A program made the translations under genes and the position numbers. DNA of 21,855 bases from JALZAA01 sp046727755 (GTDB lineage: Bacteria > Actinomycetota > Acidimicrobiia > IMCC26256 > JACDBD01), in the NCBI GenBank assembly GCA_046727755.1, contig JBKPDG010000216.1, positions 1 through 21,855 of the forward strand, in the 5' to 3' direction. Under the pieces are notes generated by a model. The model had not been told where the DNA came from. It made no database searches and saw only the letters and a program-made list of their open reading frames with translations. The first letter of the stretch is position 1. Each line of letters starts with the position of its first letter. This document shows positions 1 to 6,834 of the stretch, in pieces.

Positions 1-1044
1 CCCATCGAGTGGGTGCATTGCGAACGACGCTTCGGCGAGAAGCTCGCCACCCCCGACACGTCGATCGCCGGCCTCATCGGCGAGGTCGACCCGATCAAGG
101 TCGCCGAGGGCCGCTATCTCGCCGACGAGCTCACGATCCACTACGGGCTCGTGCCCCGCACCAACCGCGGGATCTTCTCCATCAACGAGCTGCCCGACCT
201 CGCCGAGCGCATCCAGGTGGGGATGCTCAACGTGCTCGAGGAGCGCGACGTGCAGATCCGCGGCTACAAGATCCGCCTGCCGATCGACCTCATGCTGGTG
301 GCGTCGGCCAACCCCGAGGACTACACGAACCGCGGCCGCATCATCACGCCGCTGAAGGACCGCTTCGGTGCCCAGATCCGCACCCACTACCCGCTCGACG
401 TCGACGTCGAGATGGACGTGGTCGCGCAGGAGGCGCGCCCACTGGCCGCCGAGCAACTGTCGGTGCACGTCCCCGAGTTCATGGCCGAGATCGTCGCCGA
501 GATCACGCAGCAGGCCCGCCGCTCAGCGCACATCAACCAGCGCTCGGGCGTGTCGGTGCGACTGTCGATCACCAACTACGAGACGCTCGTCGCCAACGCG
601 TCCCGGCGCGCGTTGCGCAACGGCGAGCGCGAGGTGGTGCCGCGGGTGAGCGACCTCGATGCCCTGGTCGCCTCGACGGCAGGGAAGATCGAGTTCGAGA
701 CGCTCGATGACGGCCGCGAGGAGCAGGTGCTCGAGCGCGTCGTCAAGGCGTCGGTGCTCGAGGTGTTCCGGGCCCGGACCCGTCCCGAGCGCCTGGCCCG
801 CCTGGTCGCGGCGTTCGACGAGGGCGTCACCGTGAACACGGGCGAGGACGTCGCCGCGTCCGAGTATGCGAGCCTGCTGCCGAAGCTCGACGGGCTGCGC
901 GACGCGCTCGCCGACCTCGGCGTGGGCGAGACGCCCGCCGGCGTCGCGTCGGCGGTCGAGTTCGTCCTCGAGGGACTCCACCTCTCCAAGCGCCTCAACA
1001 AGGACGCCGTCGGCGGCAAGGCCACCTACCGCGGCCGCGGGTAG
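1..1044 (+). CDS. Mg-chelatase-type AAA+ ATPase, 5' end missing
   Basis: The frame is open from the first base, so the N-terminal part with Walker A lies outside the window. The visible 347 residues begin in the AAA+ core. A Walker-B-like strand GIFSINELPDL (about residues 57-67) has Asn-Glu where Asp-Glu is usual. It is followed by LNVLEERDVQIRGY, a sensor-1 segment ASANPEDYTNRGRI (about 102-115) and an arginine-finger-like LKDRFGAQIRTHYP. The C-terminal third is helical, as in the ChlI/BchI lid. I recall actinobacterial relatives such as Rv0958, annotated as a Mg chelatase although these bacteria make no chlorophyll; those also seem to carry the INE variant. Such ATPases usually remodel targets together with a VWA protein, here at 2796-4814. 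The true substrate is unknown. The first in-frame start-like codon (GTG at 13) is not the real start. Confidence 0.9.
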   Translation, partial: PIEWVHCERRFGEKLATPDTSIAGLIGEVDPIKVAEGRYLADELTIHYGLVPRTNRGIFSINELPDLAERIQVGMLNVLEERDVQIRGYKIRLPIDLMLVASANPEDYTNRGRIITPLKDRFGAQIRTHYPLDVDVEMDVVAQEARPLAAEQLSVHVPEFMAEIVAEITQQARRSAHINQRSGVSVRLSITNYETLVANASRRALRNGEREVVPRVSDLDALVASTAGKIEFETLDDGREEQVLERVVKASVLEVFRARTRPERLARLVAAFDEGVTVNTGEDVAASEYASLLPKLDGLRDALADLGVGETPAGVASAVEFVLEGLHLSKRLNKDAVGGKATYRGRG

Positions 1045-1064
1045 GTCACCTCAGAGGTTCGCGG

Positions 1065-1070
1065 CACACT
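1065..1070 (+). promoter_or_regulatory. possible -10 hexamer for the J-domain gene
   Basis: CACACT ends 6 nt before the GTG at 1077. It keeps the A2 and T6 of TANNNT and fits the leaderless pattern seen at several other starts. No clear -35 is visible and the match is weak. Confidence 0.3.
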
Positions 1071-1076
1071 GGTCGC

Positions 1077-1784
1077 GTGACCACGCGTCAGTCCGACGTC
1101 ATCGTCGACTACTACGCCGAGCTGGGTGTACAGCCCGACGCGTCCTCGGCCGAGATCGCGGCGACCTACCGGTCCCTCGCGAAGACACTGCATCCCGACG
1201 CCCGGCCAACTGATCCGGCCGCCGCCGAACGGTTCAAGCGCGTGACGGTCGCCTACCGGGTGCTCGCCGACGTCGAGCGGCGCCGTGACTACGACGAGCG
1301 GCGGGCACACGGACTCGCGCCCATGGCGGCGGCCGAGCGGCCGGTGGCGACGGCGCCGCCGGCCTCACCGCCGAGTCGCCGAGGTGCCAGGTGGGCCGTC
1401 GCCGGCGGCGTCGCGTGCCTGGCGTTGGGGCTCGTGGCCGCCGGGCTGATCATCACGCTCCAGCGACGTGACGCCGATCTGCGCAACCGGGGCACGAGCA
1501 CGACCGCGACGGTCGTCCTGGACGGCAACGAACGCCGGCTCGAGTTCACGACCGCCGCCGGTGAGACGGTGCGCGCACCTGAGCCGCTACGCACGGGCAC
1601 CGGTGATGCCGCGGTCGGCGAGCGCGTGCAGATCCGCTACGACCCCGCCCGTCCGACCCAGGTGATCACGACCGACGACAAGCTCGCCCGCGACGTCACG
1701 CTCTGGATCGTGGCCGTGAAGCTGCTCGTCGTCGGTGCATTCTTCGCCGGATGGGGCGTGCACCGCTTGCGCCGCGCCGCGTGA
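1077..1784 (+). CDS. J-domain (DnaJ-like) membrane protein with DUF3592-like region
   Basis: The N-terminal 70 residues form a J domain: DYYAELGVQPDASSAEI, the HPD motif (in TLHPDA), then AYRVLADVERRRDYDERR. J domains stimulate the ATPase of an Hsp70. The rest is not DnaJ: a low-complexity Ala/Pro linker, a transmembrane helix (about residues 104-125), an outside domain of about 75 residues with VRYDP-like motif QIRYDPARPTQV, and a second transmembrane helix (about 208-228). This resembles the DUF3592 layout. It is therefore a membrane-anchored co-chaperone candidate with its J domain in the cytoplasm. The GTG start lies 32 nt after the AAA+ gene, with no obvious Shine-Dalgarno. Its position between the AAA+ ATPase and the VWA protein hints at a shared task, but that is inference. 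Confidence 0.8.
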   Translation: MTTRQSDVIVDYYAELGVQPDASSAEIAATYRSLAKTLHPDARPTDPAAAERFKRVTVAYRVLADVERRRDYDERRAHGLAPMAAAERPVATAPPASPPSRRGARWAVAGGVACLALGLVAAGLIITLQRRDADLRNRGTSTTATVVLDGNERRLEFTTAAGETVRAPEPLRTGTGDAAVGERVQIRYDPARPTQVITTDDKLARDVTLWIVAVKLLVVGAFFAGWGVHRLRRAA

Positions 1785-1803
1785 GGCGTCGAGCCCGCGG
1801 GCA

Positions 1804-2172
1804 TCAGATCCCGCCGCCGCCCTGGCGCTCGTAGAAGCCGCAGCCTTGGGCTGCGTACCGATTCACGTCCTCGACCGCCTGCTTGACCTTCGAGTCGTCC
1901 TTGACCGAAGGGTCGGACTCGACGCGGCGCAATGCGTCCACGAACGTCTGAGCGTCGGCCTTGATCTTCGCGGGCGCGGTATCAGCCATGCGCTGGACGA
2001 GCCGGATCTGCTCGTCGAGCTTCGCCCCCTTCGACAACCGGTCGTCGTAGTCCGACGCCGCGTCGCAGAAGGCGCGCGACGGCTTCGGCCCGCTGCTCGT
2101 GTCGGGCCGGCATGCTCCGAGCAGCAAGCTTGCGACGACCACGGCAGCGGCCCAGGCGGCACGAGTCGGCAC
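1804..2172 (-). CDS. small putative lipoprotein of unknown function
   Basis: The product is 122 residues from a GTG start. A signal sequence with Arg4 and a hydrophobic core ends in a lipobox LGAC, with the lipidated Cys at residue 21, so the protein should be anchored on the outer face of the membrane. The mature part begins with a Ser/Pro-rich linker and is helical and charged. It contains Cys36 and Cys111, which could form a disulfide, and ends in a Gly-rich tail. I do not recognise the family. The longer open frame to 2796 has no convincing upstream start and crosses the SRPBCC gene. The gene converges on the J-domain gene (19 nt gap) and is divergent from the SRPBCC gene. Confidence 0.72.
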   Translation of the reverse strand: MPTRAAWAAAVVVASLLLGACRPDTSSGPKPSRAFCDAASDYDDRLSKGAKLDEQIRLVQRMADTAPAKIKADAQTFVDALRRVESDPSVKDDSKVKQAVEDVNRYAAQGCGFYERQGGGGI

Positions 2173-2179
2173 GCCGTCG

Positions 2180-2185
2180 ATTGTG
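2180..2185 (-). promoter_or_regulatory. possible -10 hexamer for the lipoprotein gene
   Basis: On the minus strand CACAAT ends 7 nt before the GTG at 2172. It fits the leaderless arrangement and supports the chosen start; the -35 is unclear. Confidence 0.3.
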
Positions 2186-2247
2186 GCGGAGTGCGCCCCC
2201 GAACCGGGAGTCGTAGGGTCGGCCTGACAACACGGGGAGGGGCCGCC

Positions 2248-2712
2248 ATGGCAGCGGAGGGCGTCGAGGGCCGGGCCACGGTCCACATCAACGCACCGCC
2301 CGAGAAGGTCTACGCCATGATCACCGACGTCACCCGGATGGGCGAGTGGAGCCCCGAATGCGTGCGGGCCGAATGGATCGGCGGGGCGACGGGCCCGGTC
2401 GCCGGCGCCCGCTTTAAGGGCCACAACAAGCTCGGCCTCGCGCGGTGGTCTACGAAACCGACGGTGAAGGTCGCCGACGCCGGCAAGGAGTTCGCGTTCG
2501 AGACCGGGAAGCCCGGCAAAGGAGACACACGCTGGACGTACCGCTTGTCGCCCAAGGACGGCGGCACCGACCTCACCGAGTCGTTCGAAGCATTGCGCTA
2601 CCCAGGCTTCATGAAGCTTGTGTCGCGACCCGCAAAGCGCCGGGCGAAGCTCACCGGCGACATCCAACAGACGCTCGAGCGCATCAAGCAGGCGGCCGAG
2701 GGAGCCGCGTGA
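2248..2712 (+). CDS. SRPBCC (START/Bet v1-like) family protein
   Basis: A 154-residue cytosolic protein with the polyketide-cyclase/SRPBCC signature: ATVHINAPPEKVYAMITDVTRMGEWSPE at the N terminus (the first strand and two short helices), a middle of antiparallel strands with RWTYRLSP, and a long C-terminal helix. The fold makes a deep hydrophobic pocket that binds lipids or other small molecules; the ligand cannot be told from sequence. The ATG has a good Shine-Dalgarno, GGGGAGG at 2234-2240, 7 nt upstream, which rules out the longer open frame starting at 1735. The gene is divergent from the lipoprotein gene across 75 nt and is followed by a hairpin repeat. Confidence 0.85.
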   Translation: MAAEGVEGRATVHINAPPEKVYAMITDVTRMGEWSPECVRAEWIGGATGPVAGARFKGHNKLGLARWSTKPTVKVADAGKEFAFETGKPGKGDTRWTYRLSPKDGGTDLTESFEALRYPGFMKLVSRPAKRRAKLTGDIQQTLERIKQAAEGAA

Positions 2713-2727
2713 GCCGGTAGCCCGCGA

Positions 2728-2765
2728 CGACGGCGGCTTTGCCGACCGGCGTCGCAGAGCCGGAG
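2728..2765 (+). repeat. intergenic hairpin repeat, copy 1
   Basis: This element matches the reverse complement of 10264-10301 at 35 of 38 positions; the first 19 nt (2728-2746) are identical. It folds as CGGCTTTGC (2734-2742) with GCAGAGCCG (2754-2762) around an 11-nt loop, with one T-G wobble. An alternative nested fold pairs 2724-2737 with 2741-2755 around TTT, with one bulge and one mismatch, so it could also act as a transcription terminator after the SRPBCC gene. No T-tract follows. Confidence 0.6.
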
Positions 2766-2781
2766 CCGGCGACGGCGACCA

Positions 2782-2787
2782 TAGGAT
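2782..2787 (+). promoter_or_regulatory. -10 hexamer TAGGAT for the VWA gene
   Basis: TAGGAT ends 8 nt before the ATG at 2796, which would place the transcription start at or next to the start codon (leaderless). No consensus -35 is visible. It supports the 2796 start over an upstream in-frame TTG at 2739 that falls inside the hairpin repeat. Confidence 0.5.
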
Positions 2788-2795
2788 GGGTGGCA

Positions 2796-4814
2796 ATGCG
2801 GCTTCGGCGACGGCGGAACCCTCGTGGGTTCAAGTACTCGCGCTGGGACGGCACCCAAACCGGGTTCGACCTCGACGCCGACGCCCTGCTCGAGGAGATG
2901 TCGGACGACCTCCTCTATCACGGCGATCTGAACGCGGCGCTGCGTCGGTTGATGCAGCAGGGCTTTCGCGACCGCAACGACGAGCGGCTCATGGGACTGC
3001 GCGAGATGCTCGAACGGCTCCGGCAGCGTCGCCGGGAGGAGCTGGAGCGGCGCGACCTCGGCGGCGTCTACGACGACATCGCCGAAAAGCTTCGTGAGGT
3101 CGTCGACCAGGAGCGCGCCGGGATCGAGCGGCGCGTCGACGAGGCGCAGCAGTCGGGTGACCGGCGTCGCCAGGAGATCGTCGAGGATCTCGCGCAGCAA
3201 CGCCGGCAGCAGCTCGACGAGATGCCGCCCGACCTCGCCGGCCGCGTGCAGGGGCTGCAGAACTACGACTTCATGGACGACGCCGCCCGCCAGCGCTTCG
3301 AGGAGCTGATGGACGAGCTGCGCGAGCAACTGCTCCAGAGCTACTTCAACCAGATGTCCGAGGGCATGCGCGACGTGTCACCGGAGCAGATGCAGCGTAT
3401 GAAGGACATGCTCGCCGAGCTCAATCACATGCTCGAGCAGCGCGAGCGCAGCGAGGAGCCCGATTTCAAGGGCTTCATGGAGAAATACGGCGACTTCTTC
3501 CCGGGGAACCCGCAGACACTGGACGAGCTGCTCGAGCAGATGGCGCAGTCCATGGCGCAGATGCAACAGCTCCTCAACTCGATGACGCCGGAGCAGCGCG
3601 CCCAGCTCCAGGGGCTCGCCCAGTCGCTGCTCGAGGACCTCGACCTGCGCTGGCAGGTCGACGAGCTCGCCCGCAACCTCCAGCAGGCCTTCCCGAACAT
3701 GCCGTGGAACCGCAGCATGAACTTCTCGGGCGACGACCCGATGCAGCTCGGCCAGGTGCCCGGCCTGCTCGACATGCTCGGCAACCTCGACGACCTCGAG
3801 CACCTCCTCCAGTCGGCCACGCAGCCGGCCGAGCTCTCCGAGGTCGACATCGACGAGGCGCGTGATCTCCTCGGCAACGACGCCGCCCGCTCACTCGAGC
3901 GCCTGCGCGAGCTCGCGCGCATGCTGGAGGAGGCCGGCCTCATCGAGCAGCGCGAAGGACGGCTCGAGCTCACCCCGAAGGGAATCCGCGCGATCGGCAA
4001 CAAGGCCCTCGGCGACCTGTACCGCAAGCTGCTGAAGGACCGCGCCGGCCGCCACGAGGTCGAGCGCTCGGGCGTCGGGAACGAGCGCGCGTTCGAGCAC
4101 AAGCCCTACGAATTCGGTGATCCGTTCCACCTCAACGTCGAAGAGACGGTGAAGAACGCGATCTGGCGTCAGGGCGCCGGCACCCCGGTGCGGCTCGCAC
4201 CAGGCGACTTCGAGGTCGAGCGCACCGAGCTTCTCACCCGGTCTTCGACCGTGCTCCTCCTGGACGTGTCGCTGTCGATGCCGATGCGCGACAACTTCCT
4301 GTCGGCGAAGAAGGTCGCCATGGCGCTGCACGCGCTCATCACGACCAAGTTCCCGCGTGACTACTTCGGGCTCGTGAGCTTCGGGCGCGTGGCTCGCGAG
4401 GTGAAGCCCGAGCTCCTTCCCGAGATGTCATGGGACTTCGAGTGGGGCACCAACATGCAGCACGCCTTCATGCTCGCCCGCAGGCAGCTGGCGCGCGAAG
4501 GCGGCACCAAGCAGATCATCATGGTCACCGACGGAGAGCCCACCGCCCACATCGAAGGCGGCGAGGCCTACTTCCAGTACCCGCCTTCGCCCGTCACCAT
4601 CGAGGAGACGCTGAAGGAAGTCATGCGCTGCACCCGCGAAGGGATTCGCATCAACACCTTCATGCTCGACGAGAGCTACTACCTCCGCAGCTTCGTCGAA
4701 CGCATGATGCGTATGAACAAAGGGCGAGCGTTCTTTACGACGCCCGACACCCTCGGCGACTACGTCCTCGTCGACTTCCTCGAGCAGAAGCGAGAGACGC
4801 GCCGGGCCAGCTGA
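2796..4814 (+). CDS. VWA-domain protein, partner of the Mg-chelatase-type AAA+ ATPase
   Basis: A 672-residue protein, about the length I recall for Rv0959. The N terminus is basic and ends in RGFKYSRWDG. Residues about 30-400 are highly charged and helical, rich in Glu, Gln, Arg and Leu with coiled-coil-like character (repeated LEQM, AQMQQLLN and similar). The C-terminal von Willebrand A domain has a MIDAS motif DVSLS starting at residue 490, preceded by STVLLLD, and the second metal-site segment TDGEP near residue 579. Like ChlD/CoxE-type proteins it probably binds Mg2+ and a target, and is worked on by the AAA+ protein at 1-1044. The target is unknown. It ends in a Lys/Arg-rich tail and shares a convergent gap with the macro-domain gene. 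Confidence 0.88.
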   Translation: MRLRRRRNPRGFKYSRWDGTQTGFDLDADALLEEMSDDLLYHGDLNAALRRLMQQGFRDRNDERLMGLREMLERLRQRRREELERRDLGGVYDDIAEKLREVVDQERAGIERRVDEAQQSGDRRRQEIVEDLAQQRRQQLDEMPPDLAGRVQGLQNYDFMDDAARQRFEELMDELREQLLQSYFNQMSEGMRDVSPEQMQRMKDMLAELNHMLEQRERSEEPDFKGFMEKYGDFFPGNPQTLDELLEQMAQSMAQMQQLLNSMTPEQRAQLQGLAQSLLEDLDLRWQVDELARNLQQAFPNMPWNRSMNFSGDDPMQLGQVPGLLDMLGNLDDLEHLLQSATQPAELSEVDIDEARDLLGNDAARSLERLRELARMLEEAGLIEQREGRLELTPKGIRAIGNKALGDLYRKLLKDRAGRHEVERSGVGNERAFEHKPYEFGDPFHLNVEETVKNAIWRQGAGTPVRLAPGDFEVERTELLTRSSTVLLLDVSLSMPMRDNFLSAKKVAMALHALITTKFPRDYFGLVSFGRVAREVKPELLPEMSWDFEWGTNMQHAFMLARRQLAREGGTKQIIMVTDGEPTAHIEGGEAYFQYPPSPVTIEETLKEVMRCTREGIRINTFMLDESYYLRSFVERMMRMNKGRAFFTTPDTLGDYVLVDFLEQKRETRRAS

Positions 4815-4874
4815 CACGGGGGTTGGCGGCGGGCGCCGGCAGGTCGGCCTCGGCGTCCCGCCCACCCGCATGCC

Positions 4875-4899
4875 CGGCGGCTCGCTCCGCTCGCCGCCG
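4875..4899. terminator. possible bidirectional hairpin in a convergent gap
   Basis: CGGCGGC (4875-4881) pairs perfectly with GCCGCCG (4893-4899) around an 11-nt loop. It lies between the convergent VWA and macro-domain genes (gap 4815-4937) and could stop transcription from both sides. There is no T-tract. Its loop contains a 12-mer (TCGCTCCGCTCG) also present near 10306-10317. Confidence 0.3.
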
Positions 4900-4937
4900 A
4901 CACGCCTCGGCTCGACCCACCGACTCCCGCCGCTTGC

Positions 4938-5438
4938 CTATCGAGCTAGCGCAGCCTCATACGTGGCAAGCGTCCGGTCGTCGAAGCACACGAAGCGGAT
5001 GAGGTCGACGTCGGTGGCGGTGTCGCGGCAGGTGCGGACGGCGATCTCGGTGGCGGCGTCGAGCGGATACCCGTAGATGCCGGTCGAGATGGCGGGGAAC
5101 GCGACCGACCTGGCGCCCACCTCGTCCGCGACCGCCAGCGACCGGCGGTAGGCGGAAGCAAGGAGGTCGGGCTCGCCGGCGTCGCCGCCGTGCCAGACGG
5201 GGCCGACGGCGTGGATGATCCAGCGGGCGGGGAGCCGGAACCCGGGCGTCGCCCTGGCGTCACCGGTGGGGCATCCGCCGAGCTCGGCGCACGCCCCGTC
5301 GAGCTCGGGACCGGCGGCGGCGAAGATCGCCCCGCAGACACCCCCGCCGCGGGTGAGACCCGAATTGGCGGCGTTCACGATGGCGTCGACCCTCTCCCGG
5401 GTGATGTCGCCTTGGACTGCCTGGAGCTCCGGCGCCAC
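4938..5438 (-). CDS. macro-domain protein, probable O-acetyl-ADP-ribose deacetylase type
   Basis: A 166-residue single-domain protein of the MacroD/YmdB type, which binds ADP-ribose and often removes it, or its O-acetyl form, from substrates. Visible motifs in order: QGDITRERVDAIVNAANSGL near the N terminus (the ADP-ribose pocket with catalytic-type Asn and Asp region), GGGVCGAIFAAAG, GGCPTGDARATPGF, WIIHAVGPVW, then the diphosphate loop AFPAISTGIYGYP. I chose the GTG at 5438 because TAGGCT ends 7 nt upstream and because macro domains begin right before this segment. A GTG at 5480 would add 14 unconserved residues. The gene is divergent from whiB at 5613. Confidence 0.87.
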   Translation of the reverse strand: MAPELQAVQGDITRERVDAIVNAANSGLTRGGGVCGAIFAAAGPELDGACAELGGCPTGDARATPGFRLPARWIIHAVGPVWHGGDAGEPDLLASAYRRSLAVADEVGARSVAFPAISTGIYGYPLDAATEIAVRTCRDTATDVDLIRFVCFDDRTLATYEAALAR

Positions 5439-5445
5439 AAACTCG

Positions 5446-5451
5446 AGCCTA
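5446..5451 (-). promoter_or_regulatory. -10 hexamer TAGGCT for the macro-domain gene
   Basis: On the minus strand TAGGCT is followed by 7 nt and then the GTG at 5438. The same hexamer with an 8-nt spacer precedes the gene at 6835. A leaderless transcript is expected; no good -35 is seen. Confidence 0.5.
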
Positions 5452-5545
5452 GAGGGCGTCGATACTTCGCATACCTGCACGAATCGGACCGCCGCCGCCA
5501 GATTCCCCTTGCGCCGGCGCCCGGGAGGGGTCAGAGTGGCATCGT

Positions 5546-5555
5546 TGTAATTACA
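5546..5555. promoter_or_regulatory. AT-rich perfect palindrome TGTAATTACA upstream of whiB
   Basis: A 10-nt perfect palindrome stands out in GC-rich surroundings, 58 nt before the WhiB start at 5613 in the 174-nt divergent gap. It could be an operator, or could hold the -10 of the whiB promoter (TTACAT at 5551-5556). Which protein would bind is not known. Confidence 0.4.
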
Positions 5556-5612
5556 TCGGCGTCATTCCGGGGGGCGGGCCGCCCGGCGTGGCACGGCAGA
5601 GGGGGTTCGCCG

Positions 5613-5924
5613 ATGCGAGAGATCGTCCGAACAGAGAGCCCGGGGGCCCGTCCGGCTCCGAAGAGCGGTCCGGAGGAGCGTCGCTGGCAGGAGCAGGCCA
5701 ACTGCCTCGGAGTCGACCCCGACCTCTTCTTCCCGGAGCGGGGGGCGTCGACCAAGGAGGCCAAGGCGGTGTGCCGGGGCTGCGAGGTGCGGGCGGAATG
5801 CCTCGAGTACGCCCTGAGCCACGGCGAGAAGTTCGGCATCTGGGGTGGCCTGTCCGAGCGGGAGCGCCGCCGGGTCCGTCGCCAGCGGGCGCTCGAGCGC
5901 CAGCGCCGCGCCCTCAGCGCCTGA
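5613..5924 (+). CDS. WhiB-family Fe-S transcription factor
   Basis: A 103-residue Wbl protein found only in Actinobacteria and their phages. The four cluster-binding cysteines are Cys31, Cys54, Cys57 and Cys63 (C-x22-C-x2-C-x5-C), followed by the GIWGG turn at residues 75-79 and a very basic tail (ERERRRVRRQRALERQRR) for DNA contact. These proteins bind a [4Fe-4S] cluster sensitive to O2 and NO and usually act with the principal sigma factor. The ATG is preceded by AGAGGGGG about 9 nt upstream; the frame open from 5190 has no better start. Which Wbl subfamily it belongs to I cannot tell. It converges with the formiminotransferase gene, 8 nt apart. Confidence 0.9.
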   Translation: MREIVRTESPGARPAPKSGPEERRWQEQANCLGVDPDLFFPERGASTKEAKAVCRGCEVRAECLEYALSHGEKFGIWGGLSERERRRVRRQRALERQRRALSA

Positions 5925-5932
5925 GCAGCCGT

Positions 5933-6787
5933 TCACCGGCGTGCCAGCCGGGCCTCGATCGTCTGATCGTCGCCGAGGCCGGCACGGCGGCGGAAGGCCG
6001 GGCCGCACTCGTCGAGCACGGCCCGGGGGAGCAGGCCCACCAGCTCGATTCGAGCCAGGTCGGCGCCCTCGGCCCGCGCCAGCACTGCCACCTCGGCGCA
6101 GGCCTCCTCCAGACCGGTGGTCTCGAGGTCGGTGAGATTCAGCGACACCTGCGCCCGCCGTCGTGAGGCGAGCTGGAATCCGAGGGCCCGCACGCCGCGC
6201 AACCCGCCCCCGCGCTCCCGCACGTCATGCGCGATGCGGCGGGCCAGGTCGACGTCGTTGCGGTCGAGCTCGCAGTTGACGGCGACGAGCACCGCACGAG
6301 TACCCACGGCGGTCGCGCCCAGCCGCGGGTGGGGCTCGGCCGGGCCGTAGTCGGGGGCCCGGCGCACGAACGCGTCGCGCCGCAACCTCGGCAGCGGACG
6401 CTCCTCGGGATCGGCGTCGCCGTACAGGAAGGTCGGCACGTCCAGCGCGTCTGCGAGCCAGCCTGCGAAGTAGAGCGCGTTTCGTACCGCGCTCGCCCGC
6501 GCCTCCGGAGTCCCCGACAGGGCCACGAACGGGACGACGTCGAGCACGCCGAGACGGGGGTGGACGCCCTCGCGCCACGAGGGATCGGCCTCCCGCGCGA
6601 CGGCCTCGGCGAGTTGCTCGGCGGAATGCTCGACCTCCTCGTCGATCGCGGACACGAGCGTGAACACCGACCGGTTGTGGTCGGGATCGGTGTGCACGTC
6701 CAGCAGTGGGCGCCCACACGCGACGGCGAGTCGCTCGACGACGTCGCGGCGTCTTCCCTCCGACACGTTGGGCACGCACTCGAGCAC
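5933..6787 (-). CDS. glutamate formiminotransferase (stand-alone)
   Basis: A product of 284 residues matching the formiminotransferase part of FTCD, without the cyclodeaminase domain. It should transfer the formimino group between N-formimino-L-glutamate and tetrahydrofolate, the last step of one histidine-degradation route. Motifs: LECVPNVSEGRRRDVV at the N terminus, DPDHNRSVFTLV, then HPRLGVLDVVPFV, which holds the catalytic-type His, and GVRALGFQLASR with AQVSLNLTDLETTGL in the second subdomain. No other histidine-degradation gene is in the window, so its role may lie in one-carbon metabolism. Two GTG codons compete: 6793 and 6787. I prefer 6787 because TAACCT ends 6 nt before it and the family starts at this point. 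The protein is divergent from the F420-type gene. Confidence 0.87.
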   Translation of the reverse strand: MLECVPNVSEGRRRDVVERLAVACGRPLLDVHTDPDHNRSVFTLVSAIDEEVEHSAEQLAEAVAREADPSWREGVHPRLGVLDVVPFVALSGTPEARASAVRNALYFAGWLADALDVPTFLYGDADPEERPLPRLRRDAFVRRAPDYGPAEPHPRLGATAVGTRAVLVAVNCELDRNDVDLARRIAHDVRERGGGLRGVRALGFQLASRRRAQVSLNLTDLETTGLEEACAEVAVLARAEGADLARIELVGLLPRAVLDECGPAFRRRAGLGDDQTIEARLARR

Positions 6788-6793
6788 CGGCAC

Positions 6794-6799
6794 AGGTTA
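6794..6799 (-). promoter_or_regulatory. -10 hexamer TAACCT for the formiminotransferase gene
   Basis: On the minus strand TAACCT ends directly before the GTG at 6793 and 6 nt before the GTG at 6787. The latter spacing matches the leaderless pattern of its neighbours and decides the start. Confidence 0.42.
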
Positions 6800-6820
6800 C
6801 GGAGCGCTATGGCGTCGCCG

Positions 6821-6826
6821 TAGGCT
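6821..6826 (+). promoter_or_regulatory. -10 hexamer TAGGCT for the LLM oxidoreductase gene
   Basis: TAGGCT is followed by 8 nt and the GTG at 6835. A weak -35-like TTACGG lies at 6797-6802 with an 18-nt spacer. This and the opposing -10 at 6794-6799 pack two divergent promoters into 47 nt. Confidence 0.5.
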
Positions 6827-6834
6827 CGCGAGTC

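Noticed and set aside
1735..2247. Long N-terminal extension of the SRPBCC frame
   Set aside because: It overlaps the end of the J-domain gene and all of the lipoprotein gene; a strong Shine-Dalgarno marks the ATG at 2248.
2739..2795. TTG start 19 codons upstream for the VWA gene
   Set aside because: It falls in the loop region of the hairpin repeat, and a -10 hexamer sits right before the ATG at 2796.
4815..4937. Possible RNA gene in the VWA/macro convergent gap
   Set aside because: Only a simple hairpin is visible; no promoter and no tRNA-like fold.
5439..5480. GTG at 5480 as macro-domain start
   Set aside because: The 14 extra residues are unlike the family and include the -10 hexamer TAGGCT that points to the start at 5438.
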